Positions 45,085 through 53,791 of a stretch of DNA of 64,000 nt are shown piece after piece (the stretch's first letter is position 1; each line of letters begins with the position of its first letter). Below the pieces are notes generated by a model. It was not told the origin of the DNA. It did not search any database and was given only the letters and a program-made list of their open reading frames with translations. This DNA is from Algibacter sp. L3A6 (GTDB lineage: Bacteria; Bacteroidota; Bacteroidia; Flavobacteriales; Flavobacteriaceae): assembly GCF_009796825.1 (NCBI RefSeq), contig NZ_CP047030.1, positions 744,001 through 808,000 of the forward strand, read 5' to 3'. The position numbers and the translations under genes were made by a program.

Positions 45085-46692
45085 TTAATCCTTAACCACT
45101 TTTAACATTTTAGAGCTATTAAGGCCATCTAATTTTAATAAATAAAGACCTTTAGAAAGAGCACTTACATTAACCTCAACATCTTTAGTATTTATTTCGT
45201 TAGTTAAAACTACTTGCCCGCTAATGTTATAAAGCGTGTAATTTTGAAAGGCAGCACTAGGTGTAGATATCATTAATTTTTCTGAAACGGGATTTGGATA
45301 AATTTTAACTTCTACATTATCTATAACTACGGTTGATAATGTAATTTCCGAAGCATAAACTTCTACCTCCGCTAATGTTAACGCATTGGTTCCGTTATCT
45401 AAATCTATGCGAACAACTTGACCTATAACACCTCCTGTTTCTACTGTAATGTATTGATCTGGGTAATCGGCATAGGTTTTACTATACACCGTTTCGTTAT
45501 TACTGTTTATAACAGATACTGTAAAATTGGACATTCTAGCCTTGCAACAACCATCTGTTCTATTAAACACCTTAATATCTCCAAGACCCTTATCTGATCC
45601 AAAATCGACTTGCCACCATGGGTTTGCTTCACCATTTGTTACGGTAACAGAACCTCCACCAAAGTTTCCATTGGTATCACCATCTATTGCTAATTCGGGC
45701 CCTTTATTGAATGAAGGATTGGTAGAAGATTGCGTAGCGATACCTGTTGGAGCGATATTAACAGGTTGTGCCTCATCTTTTAAATATAAATCCATCCAAG
45801 TATAAACGGCATTAGTTAAAGTACCATTATTTAAGTTTACAGCATTGGCAGCATTATATAACACTAACCCATCTACTTTATTTTCTATAGCTTTCTCCAA
45901 ACGCGTTCCATTACCTTTAGCATCATTATGGTTTACTTCAGAATCCCAAACTGGTAAATTTTTAGCTTTTGCTAAGTTGATAAACGTAGACCATTGTCCA
46001 TGATTAAAGCCTAAATTATGAGATGCAGCCACCGTAATATAATCTTCTATATTGGTATTATTAAACATATCGATAGCCGCAGGAAGCCCCCAAGTACAAG
46101 GACCAATAAGTTCTGCGCCATTTACATTATTATAAAGTGTTGAATAAATTTCATGTATTTGGTCCACGCTCCAAGTACTACTAGTTGCACGTCCATCTTC
46201 ATTAAAAGGATTTAACCATTTACAACCAGGATATTCTGCTGAGAACTCTAAAACTCTTGCTATTAATTCATCGGTTGCCGCTTGCACACCGTTAACAGAA
46301 GGCACATCGCCATTAAGCATATTATTGGCAACACGCGCACCACCACCACCTTGTGCTGGATTTGCAAAAATCACAAAGCCTTGTGCTAAAGCTTGTGTGT
46401 AAAAATAATCGAACATGGGTTTATTTGGGTTAAGATCTACCCCATTTGTATCTCTACCAAAAAGCGGAATACGAATTCCGTTTACTTTCATTTCGGTAAA
46501 TGCTGTTAATAAATTATCAGCATGGGCTTCTGTCAACACTTTATTAGTAATAAAAACTTGTTTTACATCAGCTAACACATACTCCATATCGTTGGTGTAA
46601 ATAGTTTGGCTAAATACCGTAAAACTGGAACAGCAAATCAATAAAGCAATGCATAATGTTTTAATGTTTTTTGAGTAATTTTTTATTCTCAT
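45085..46692 (-). CDS. Clan GH-A-like glycoside hydrolase with F5/8C carbohydrate-binding module and T9SS tail
   Basis: A 535-residue secreted enzyme with a signal peptide to about VFSQ. Residues 32-305 look like a small TIM barrel: RIPLFGR near strand 2, WLNPFNEDG (Asn164-Glu165, the Asn-Glu acid/base pair of clan GH-A) and LPVWDSEVNH (Glu252, the expected nucleophile). A discoidin/F5-8 type C module (about 313-447, with AIDGDTNG and WWQVDFG) is a CBM32/47-like sugar binder. A T9SS type A domain (463-535) ends SKMLKVVKD. It is probably the endo-acting, cell-surface depolymerase of the locus. I cannot place it in a GH family. It heads the unit driven by promoter B. Confidence 0.75.
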   Translation of the reverse strand: MRIKNYSKNIKTLCIALLICCSSFTVFSQTIYTNDMEYVLADVKQVFITNKVLTEAHADNLLTAFTEMKVNGIRIPLFGRDTNGVDLNPNKPMFDYFYTQALAQGFVIFANPAQGGGGARVANNMLNGDVPSVNGVQAATDELIARVLEFSAEYPGCKWLNPFNEDGRATSSTWSVDQIHEIYSTLYNNVNGAELIGPCTWGLPAAIDMFNNTNIEDYITVAASHNLGFNHGQWSTFINLAKAKNLPVWDSEVNHNDAKGNGTRLEKAIENKVDGLVLYNAANAVNLNNGTLTNAVYTWMDLYLKDEAQPVNIAPTGIATQSSTNPSFNKGPELAIDGDTNGNFGGGSVTVTNGEANPWWQVDFGSDKGLGDIKVFNRTDGCCKARMSNFTVSVINSNNETVYSKTYADYPDQYITVETGGVIGQVVRIDLDNGTNALTLAEVEVYASEITLSTVVIDNVEVKIYPNPVSEKLMISTPSAAFQNYTLYNISGQVVLTNEINTKDVEVNVSALSKGLYLLKLDGLNSSKMLKVVKD

Positions 46693-46784
46693 AATTTAAA
46701 GTTTAGTTTGGTTTATTTAGTTGAATGAAAAGGCCTATTTCAAAAAGAATTAATATGAATGAAATAAACACTTTCCTCTAAAAC

Positions 46785-46838
46785 CAAATCTAAGGTCTTT
46801 TAGCATTTTAAAATTCTCAATTAAGGAACCAATATGTT
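46785..46838 (-). promoter_or_regulatory. Regulon promoter B for the GH-A-like/sulfatase/GH97/esterase unit
   Basis: On the minus strand AACAT (46838-46834), 10 nt (ATTGGTTCCT) and TAATTGA (46823-46817) are followed by exactly 24 nt and TAGATTTG (46792-46785), a perfect TAnnTTTG. The leader to the ATG at 46692 is about 85 nt. It has the same geometry as promoters A, C and D. The N10 block is the least C-rich of the four. Confidence 0.82.
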
Positions 46839-46926
46839 GCAATATGAGCGTGAATGAAGAGAAATAGACTATTTCAAATACCCACAGTTTAAATAAACAT
46901 GTTAAAAAAACAAATAATGAAGTTAT

Positions 46927-48357
46927 CTATTTTCTTTTTTGAAGTGCTACTTTTCTAGTGGGTAAAGGAAATTCTGAATGCTCTGTTCTGGCTATTTTTA
47001 GAAGCGCAAGCAATTCATTTAATTTCTCCGATTCTTCTAAGGCCAGATTTTTAGTTTCACCTATATCTGTTGAAAGATTATACAACTCAGGACTACTTTC
47101 AAGTTTCCAAACCAATTTCCAATCGTTTTGACGAATAGCCTGAATGGGACCTTGCTTCTCGTTAAACTCCCAATACAAATAATCGTGTTTTTGTTGTGCT
47201 TTGCTATTTCCTAATAATTCAGGTACTAGAGAAATTCCGTTAATATCTTTATTGGTTGGCGTAACACCTACTAATTCGCAAACTGTTGGTAAGAAATCCC
47301 AAAAAGCAGACATGTGATTACTTGTTGAACCTGCAGGAATTCTCTCTGGATATTTAGCTATAAATGGAATACGAATACCGCCTTCATACAAATCTCGCTT
47401 TCCTCCTTTTAACGCACCATTACTATTAAAGAATCGATCCTTTTTTTCATATTCGGGTCCGTTATCACTTGTAAAGAAAATAATGGTATTATCTTCTATT
47501 CCTAATTCTTTTAATTTATCAAACAACTTCCCTAAATCTCTATCCATACGAGACACCATACCGGCGTAGGTTGTATTCCCTTCCTCGTCATTTTTATAAT
47601 GCCCTTTTGTATTCATTTTACGTTCTGGCCAGCCTAAATTTTGATAAGGTTTCTTAGATTCTTCGGGAACCGTTAATTCTAGATGAGGAATGGTTAACGC
47701 TAAATACAGAAAAAACGGATTTTCCTTTTCATTTTCCACGTAACTTAAAGCCTCATTCACAAAAACATCGTGTGTGTATTTACCTTGTTTTAGGGCAAAA
47801 TTATTATCCTTCAGAATAAAAGCTTCACTATTACGATATAGAGTATCCCAGTAATAATGGTGCGCATGGCGATGCTCTTTGTATCCTAAAAAATAATCAA
47901 AACCATGTTCCGATGGCATATTTTCTTTATTTACACCTTCAGAAAGTCCCCACTTACCAATAACAGCTGTTTTATACCCCGCTTTTTTGAGTTCGGTAGC
48001 AACCGTTATTTCATTACGCTTAAGGTTTACAGGAGTACCACTTTCTGTCCAAACAGGATTCCCTCTAACACTAGCATGACCTTGATCGTAACCCGTTAAC
48101 AAACTAGCGCGCGATGGCATGCAAACTGTAGAACCTGCATAATGATCGGTAAACACCATACCTTGAGCTGCTAACTCATCGAGATTTGGTGTTTTAATTT
48201 TAGTTTGCCCATAAGGTCCAATATCACCATACCCCAAATCGTCGGCCATTATAAAAATAATATTCGGCTTTGCTGCCGGTTTTATTGTTTCTGAAGTTTT
48301 ACAACTGAAAATCAACAAATTGAGAACAAGAATTACGGCATGTGTTTTATTGAGCAT
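46927..48357 (-). CDS. S1-family sulfatase
   Basis: A 476-residue lipoprotein sulfatase (LLIFSC, Cys19). The formylglycine motif is CMPSR (Cys79 to Arg83) in AGSTVCMPSRASLLTGYDQGH. It also has MADDLGYGDIGPYGQ, IGKWGLSE and FTSDNGPEY. The CMPSR variant and the missing His in IGKWGL set it apart from the other three sulfatases. It lies 35 bp downstream of the first sulfatase of the unit, so both share promoter C. Confidence 0.93.
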   Translation of the reverse strand: MLNKTHAVILVLNLLIFSCKTSETIKPAAKPNIIFIMADDLGYGDIGPYGQTKIKTPNLDELAAQGMVFTDHYAGSTVCMPSRASLLTGYDQGHASVRGNPVWTESGTPVNLKRNEITVATELKKAGYKTAVIGKWGLSEGVNKENMPSEHGFDYFLGYKEHRHAHHYYWDTLYRNSEAFILKDNNFALKQGKYTHDVFVNEALSYVENEKENPFFLYLALTIPHLELTVPEESKKPYQNLGWPERKMNTKGHYKNDEEGNTTYAGMVSRMDRDLGKLFDKLKELGIEDNTIIFFTSDNGPEYEKKDRFFNSNGALKGGKRDLYEGGIRIPFIAKYPERIPAGSTSNHMSAFWDFLPTVCELVGVTPTNKDINGISLVPELLGNSKAQQKHDYLYWEFNEKQGPIQAIRQNDWKLVWKLESSPELYNLSTDIGETKNLALEESEKLNELLALLKIARTEHSEFPLPTRKVALQKRK

Positions 48358-48392
48358 AATGTTCTAGATTTCTTTATTCTGAAATAAACTTG

Positions 48393-49925
48393 TTATTGTT
48401 TTAATTGTTCAAAAACCTGAATTAACTCTTTTAGTTTTCCAGGGTTTTCTTCAGCTAAATTATTTTGTTGCCCTTTATCTTTCACAACATTAAAAAGTTT
48501 GCACTCTAAAGATACACCTGTTTCTGTCCCTACTTTCTTATTCATTGAAGCACCTTTGTACGGAGGAATCAAAATCCAATCGCCACTTCGTAAAGCTGTA
48601 TTAGATTTCGCTTCAATAATTAAATGCTCACGTCCCTGCTCTGCTTCACCTAATAATGCCGTTAATAAATTTTTACTATCCGTGGTATTCTCATCGACTC
48701 CAACTAGATTTCCTAAAGAAGCCATTAAATCCATTTGACAAACAATAGCATCGGATACATTAGGTTTAATATGATTTTTCCAATAAGTAATAAAAGGCAC
48801 TCGAGTACCAGCTTCAAACAAACTGTATTTACCACCGCGCAAGCCTCCTTTTGGGTCATGATTTCCAAGTTTTTCTACAGCATCATCATAATACCCATCG
48901 TTTAAAACAGGCCCATTATCACTAGAAAAAACAATTAAAGTATTTTCTAAAACACCTTCTTCTTCTAAAGTCTTAATAAATTCACCAATACACCAATCGG
49001 CTTCTAAAATAACATCACCTCTTGGTCCCATGCCTGATTTACCAACAAAACGTGGATGGGGCGTTCTAGGAACATGAGGTTGTTGCATAGCGTAGTATAG
49101 AAAAAACGGATTCTCTTTATGTGTTTTCACATAGCTTTGTGCTTTTCCTAAAAAATTATCGGCCATATCAATATCACTCCACTTAGCAGCTTCACCACCT
49201 TTCATGTACCCAATTCTAGGAATCCCGTTTACAATACTATTATTGTGTCCGTGATGCCATTTCATGGTTGTCAGTTCAGGGTTCGTTTTAGCAGTAGGTT
49301 CACCTTCAAAATTCTTTTTATAATTAACTTCTATCGGATCGTTTTTATCAAGATTTACCACATTCCCATTCTCAATATATACCGTTGGCACACGATCTTG
49401 AGTGGCAGCCAAAATATAAGACTCATCGAAACCTACCTCATTAGGGCTTGGTTTAATAGTTGTATTCCAATTTACATTTCCAGAACCTAAACCTAAGTGC
49501 CACTTACCTATAATGGCGGTTTGATAACCTGCTTTAGCCAACGTTTTCGGCAAAGTAGTTTGCTTTGTACTAATTAATAAAGGCGCATCGCCCGGTAATA
49601 TTTTAGCATCCTTATTTTTCCATGGATACATACCCGTTAATAATGCATAACGACTTGGCGTACAAGTTGCCGACGAAGCATAACCGTTAGTAAATTTTAC
49701 GCCACCATTTGCCAAAGCATCGATATTGGGTGTTCGCAATGCTGTAGCACCATAACAACTTAAATCGCCATAACCTAAATCGTCCAAATAAATAATAACA
49801 ATATTTGGTTTTGGATTTTCAACATCGTCCTTAACTACTGATTTCTGAGTATTGCTTTTACAACTAACAACTGTAAACATCAAAGTAGCGGTGAATATTA
49901 AAACGGGTATTATCTTTTTTATCAT
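48393..49925 (-). CDS. S1-family sulfatase
   Basis: An approximately 510-residue lipoprotein sulfatase. I choose the ATG at 49925 (MIKKIIPVLIFTATLMFTVVSC, Cys22). The longer reading to 49979 would start with GTG at the predicted transcription start of promoter C. The formylglycine motif is CTPSR (Cys88 to Arg92), with LDDLGYGD (47-54), IGKWHLGLG and FSSDNGPVL. It is the first gene of the minus-strand arm, divergent from the SusC/SusD arm. Confidence 0.93.
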   Translation of the reverse strand: MIKKIIPVLIFTATLMFTVVSCKSNTQKSVVKDDVENPKPNIVIIYLDDLGYGDLSCYGATALRTPNIDALANGGVKFTNGYASSATCTPSRYALLTGMYPWKNKDAKILPGDAPLLISTKQTTLPKTLAKAGYQTAIIGKWHLGLGSGNVNWNTTIKPSPNEVGFDESYILAATQDRVPTVYIENGNVVNLDKNDPIEVNYKKNFEGEPTAKTNPELTTMKWHHGHNNSIVNGIPRIGYMKGGEAAKWSDIDMADNFLGKAQSYVKTHKENPFFLYYAMQQPHVPRTPHPRFVGKSGMGPRGDVILEADWCIGEFIKTLEEEGVLENTLIVFSSDNGPVLNDGYYDDAVEKLGNHDPKGGLRGGKYSLFEAGTRVPFITYWKNHIKPNVSDAIVCQMDLMASLGNLVGVDENTTDSKNLLTALLGEAEQGREHLIIEAKSNTALRSGDWILIPPYKGASMNKKVGTETGVSLECKLFNVVKDKGQQNNLAEENPGKLKELIQVFEQLKQ

Positions 49926-49986
49926 TCTATTTAATTTAGCTTTTATGAAAAACAGCTTCACTATAAAGTGAAGAAACACTTGGTAA

Positions 49987-50040
49987 CAAACTTACCCACT
50001 TTATTAGTGGTAGATTTCTCAATTAAGGGGGAATAATGTT
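49987..50040 (-). promoter_or_regulatory. Regulon promoter C for the two-sulfatase unit
   Basis: On the minus strand AACAT (50040-50036), 10 nt (TATTCCCCCT) and TAATTGA (50025-50019) are followed by exactly 24 nt and TAAGTTTG (49994-49987), a perfect TAnnTTTG. The transcription start is predicted near 49980, giving a leader of about 55 nt to the ATG at 49925. Confidence 0.82.
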
Positions 50041-50456
50041 ACTTATAGTGTTTTTTAGAGTTTAAAACCGACGGAAAAACTCAGCAAACAACTAAAAAAC
50101 ACATCTACTATTTAAAACTTACTATAAGTAATTCTAAAAATAAAAACGACCAATAACACTTCCAAAACAAAAAAAACATGCCCAATTAAAAAGCAACATA
50201 AATTTTAATATTTCATAATTTTCTGTATTACCATAAATACAAATCACACCTAATTAGTTACTTTTAAAAACACAAAAAACATATCATTTTTTTGATAAAA
50301 ACAATTAATCTAAACAGTTACTTATATGCTAAATTAATCAGTATGTATTTTAAATTAATCTCAACAAAAATATTCTAATTAGAGACGTATGTTGCAGCAA
50401 AAAAGCCTATAATCGCATTATTTGTAAGTTTTATCTTAAGAAAAATTGTTAAAAGC
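50041..50456. other. Intergenic stretch between divergent promoters C and D, no gene seen
   Basis: About 415 bp of very AT-rich DNA (poly-A tracts, few C or G) lies between the two divergent regulon promoters. I see no ORF with plausible composition, no tRNA and no third copy of the operator. A weak CACACCTAATTAG near 50256 resembles half of the motif but lacks AACAT and the -7 box at the right distance. Confidence 0.5.
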
Positions 50457-50510
50457 AACATTTTGAACCCCAATTTGAGAAAGCAAAAAGAGGTAAACCC
50501 TTTACTTTTG
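50457..50510 (+). promoter_or_regulatory. Regulon promoter D for the SusC/SusD arm
   Basis: On the plus strand AACAT (50457-50461), 10 nt (TTTGAACCCC) and AATTTGA (50472-50478) are followed by exactly 24 nt and TACTTTTG (50503-50510), a perfect TAnnTTTG. The start is predicted near 50517, giving a leader of about 170 nt to the SusC ATG at 50687. That is long enough for post-transcriptional control. It has the same geometry as promoters A-C but is on the opposite strand. Confidence 0.8.
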
Positions 50511-50686
50511 ACAGTAGATTATCCTAAATAAAGTTATAAGCGTTTGTTAAAGATTTCTAAAATTAAATTTCAACAAATTTTTAGCTTTAAAAAGGAATTA
50601 AAAAAACAGTCAACATAACTAAGCTAAAACATTAAAACTATGAGTATAACATTTCTATATTCTCTTAACCCAGAAAACTCTAATTT

Positions 50687-53600
50687 ATGAAGGAAATAAA
50701 ACTATTTATATTATTACTATCCATCTCATGGTGTTCTTTTTCTCAGGAGGTAATTAAGGGTGTAGTAGCAGATGATTCTGGAATGCCAATTCCTGGTATT
50801 AATATTCTCGAAAAAGGAAAGGCAAATGGAGCTGTAACAGATTTCGATGGTGGTTATAAAATTACCGTAGATCCAAATGCCGTTTTAGTTTTTTCTAGTA
50901 TTGGGTTTCAAACTCAAGAAATTAAAACAACAGGCAAAACAACTATAAACGTGACTATGAAGGAGGATATTCAAAGTCTTTCTGAAATTGTTGTTGTTGG
51001 TTATGGTGCTCAAAAGAAAGAAAGTGTTTTAGGATCTATAAGTCAGGTAAAAGGAGAAGAGCTATTAAATTCTGGTTCTAGTAATGTTACTAACGCTTTA
51101 AGTGGTGTTTCTCCAGGGCTTGTTGTTGTACAAGGTTCTGGACAACCAGGTGCTGATGACGGCGATATTTTTATTAGAGGTAATGCAAACCCTTTAATAT
51201 TGGTAGATGGTGTAGAAATTGTTGGTGGATTTGCCAACATAAACCCTAGAGATGTAGAAAACATAAGTACTCTAAAAGATGGTGCCGCAACAGCTGTTTA
51301 CGGTATTAGAGGCGCAAATGGTGTTATCATTATTACAACAAAACGAGGAAAGACTGGTAGACCAAAAGTGAGCTACAATAGTGAGTTTTCAGTAAAATCT
51401 GTTCTTAACGAACCAGACAATGTACTAGATGCTTTTTCGGCACAAAGCGCTTTTAATACTGGAATCTTAAATGACCAAGCTTATACTAGTGGATATGCTT
51501 CAGCTGTGGATTTAGCACATTGGAGAGATGGTGATTTACCATACATCTATCCAAATACAGATTGGTTTGATGTTGCCATAAGAGATGATTATGCAACTAG
51601 TTTAAATCAAACTATATCTGTTAGAGGTGGTTCTGATTTTGTAAAATACTATGCATCTGCAGGATATTTAACAGAAGGAGATATTACTAAAACAGAAAAA
51701 CTCTTTAATTATGATCCTAAATTTAAATTTAAACGATACACTTTTAGAGGGAATTTAGATTTCACCTTAACTAAAACTACGCGTTTAAACACAAGTGTCA
51801 GTAGCCGTTTAGAAGATAAAAACCAACCCGGTAACGGAAGCGACATTAGCTTTTTAGGATTATACAACTCGGCACCAGGTGGCGTAGTACCCGTATATCC
51901 AGCAAGTGTTTTAGAAGAATATCCAGATCCATTTTTCCCTGGCTTATCAGAACCTAGATATGGAACTGGAAGAAATATTTACACAGGTATTAATGCTAGT
52001 GGAACATCTCAAGATAATAAAACGGTTTTTTCTATAGATTTAGAACTAGAACAAGATTTAGATTTTATTACTGAAGGCTTAAAATTTACAGGAAAATATA
52101 ACTACATAAGTTCTTACACCACACGAAGTAGAATAGCTTATGATGCCACATTAGACCCTAGATTAGACACTTACACTTTAGACCGCGATGGATCATGGAT
52201 TTCTGCTGAAGGCGTAGAATATGAGCGTCCTTTAGAATTTATTTTAGGAAGTGAAACAATTAACGACAGTCAAGAAATTTCTTATCAACGTGCACAATTA
52301 AATTATCAACGCTCTTTTGGTAAGCACAGTGTAACTGGTCTAGCGCTTGCTAGTCGTAATAAACGTGTAAGTAATACAACATTCCCTTTTTATAATGAAG
52401 ATTATGTAGGTCGTGCTACTTATAATTATGATTCGCGTTACTTCTTTGAACTAAGTGGATCTTACAATGGAGATGAAACATTTGCAGAAGGTTACAGATT
52501 TAAACTTTTTCCTTCGTATGCAGTTGGTATCAATTTAGCCAAAGAAAATTTTATCAAAAACAATATCCCTGAAATTAACAACTTCAAAATAAGATATTCT
52601 TATGGTGAAACAGGATCTAAATCTGGACTAGGCAGTAATCGTTGGCAATACTTAAGTTTCTACGATTTTTACGGAGAGCCTGGTGCTGCTAACACGGAGC
52701 AAAGACCAAATTCGAGATATTATTTTGGATTAGATATAGATGATCCTCTTTTAATAGTTACAGAATCTCAAATCGGTAACCCTGTACTAACATGGGCTAC
52801 TGTAGCAAAACAAAACATTGGTGTTGAATTCGGTTTCTTTGATAATAAAATATCAGGAGAAGTTGATTTCTTCAAAGATTCTAGAACCGATTTAATCAGC
52901 ATCCCTGGTGCTATATACCCTGCTTTTTATGGTTTCTCTGCAGATTTACCTTTTGTTAATTTAGGTGCTTCTGAAAGTCATGGATATGAAATATCTCTAA
53001 CTTATAAAAACAAAACTTCAGGAGGATTTAAGTATTCTGCAACTGCGTTTTACGGTTTTAATGAAAACCGTATTCTTAAAAGTGCTTTAGATGGTCCTGG
53101 AACTACACCATATACATCAATTTCAGGAAAACCTGCAGGAGCTTCAGCTTTATTACAAACAGATGGTTATTTTCAAAATATAGATGAAGTTGTAAATTAC
53201 CCTACCGTTAGTGGCACACCTGGTTTAGGAGATTACAGATACATAGATTACAACGCAAATGGAGCCATAACAGGAACTGCTTTAGATGATCAAATTAGAT
53301 TCGATTTACCAAATGCTCCAAAAAACAGTTATAGTTTAAAATTAAGTGGATCATACAAAGGATGGTCGCTTAGCGCATTAATTAACGGTGTTGAAGGACA
53401 CAGAGGACTTGTGAATAGCGATTTAGCATTTGCACTTCCTGATGGACTTGCAACAGGATTAGATGAGCATTTAGATTACTGGACGCCTACCAATACCAAT
53501 GCGGCATACCCTGCCTTACATGCGGTAACAAACCCTAACTTAATAAATGATTCTACAGCTAGAATTGTAGATTTAGATTACATAAAATTACGAAGTGTAA

Positions 53601-53779
53601 ACCTTGGTTATAATTTTGATATGAACAACAGTAAAACATTAAGTGATTTAAGAGTTTATCTTAATGGTAATAATCTTCTTGTAATTTCTGATTTAGATTA
53701 TGGAGACCCTGAAGCAAACAATCCTGGATCTTACCCAGTACTTAGAAGAATCAATTTAGGTATAAACATGACTTTTTAA
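50687..53779 (+). CDS. SusC/RagA family TonB-dependent transporter (first pair)
   Basis: A 1030-residue outer-membrane transporter. Signal peptide to CSFSQ; carboxypeptidase-like domain (about 22-98, KGVVADDSGMPIPGINIL, GAVTDFDGGY). A SEIVVVGYG segment marks the TonB-box/plug junction. The plug has LVDGVEIVGG and LKDGAATAVYGIRGANG, and the barrel ends NLGINMTF. It starts the plus-strand operon 177 bp after the -7 box of promoter D. With the SusD 12 bp downstream it imports oligosaccharides of the sulfated polysaccharide (inference from context). Confidence 0.96.
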   Translation: MKEIKLFILLLSISWCSFSQEVIKGVVADDSGMPIPGINILEKGKANGAVTDFDGGYKITVDPNAVLVFSSIGFQTQEIKTTGKTTINVTMKEDIQSLSEIVVVGYGAQKKESVLGSISQVKGEELLNSGSSNVTNALSGVSPGLVVVQGSGQPGADDGDIFIRGNANPLILVDGVEIVGGFANINPRDVENISTLKDGAATAVYGIRGANGVIIITTKRGKTGRPKVSYNSEFSVKSVLNEPDNVLDAFSAQSAFNTGILNDQAYTSGYASAVDLAHWRDGDLPYIYPNTDWFDVAIRDDYATSLNQTISVRGGSDFVKYYASAGYLTEGDITKTEKLFNYDPKFKFKRYTFRGNLDFTLTKTTRLNTSVSSRLEDKNQPGNGSDISFLGLYNSAPGGVVPVYPASVLEEYPDPFFPGLSEPRYGTGRNIYTGINASGTSQDNKTVFSIDLELEQDLDFITEGLKFTGKYNYISSYTTRSRIAYDATLDPRLDTYTLDRDGSWISAEGVEYERPLEFILGSETINDSQEISYQRAQLNYQRSFGKHSVTGLALASRNKRVSNTTFPFYNEDYVGRATYNYDSRYFFELSGSYNGDETFAEGYRFKLFPSYAVGINLAKENFIKNNIPEINNFKIRYSYGETGSKSGLGSNRWQYLSFYDFYGEPGAANTEQRPNSRYYFGLDIDDPLLIVTESQIGNPVLTWATVAKQNIGVEFGFFDNKISGEVDFFKDSRTDLISIPGAIYPAFYGFSADLPFVNLGASESHGYEISLTYKNKTSGGFKYSATAFYGFNENRILKSALDGPGTTPYTSISGKPAGASALLQTDGYFQNIDEVVNYPTVSGTPGLGDYRYIDYNANGAITGTALDDQIRFDLPNAPKNSYSLKLSGSYKGWSLSALINGVEGHRGLVNSDLAFALPDGLATGLDEHLDYWTPTNTNAAYPALHAVTNPNLINDSTARIVDLDYIKLRSVNLGYNFDMNNSKTLSDLRVYLNGNNLLVISDLDYGDPEANNPGSYPVLRRINLGINMTF

Positions 53780-53791
53780 AACAAAAAAATT

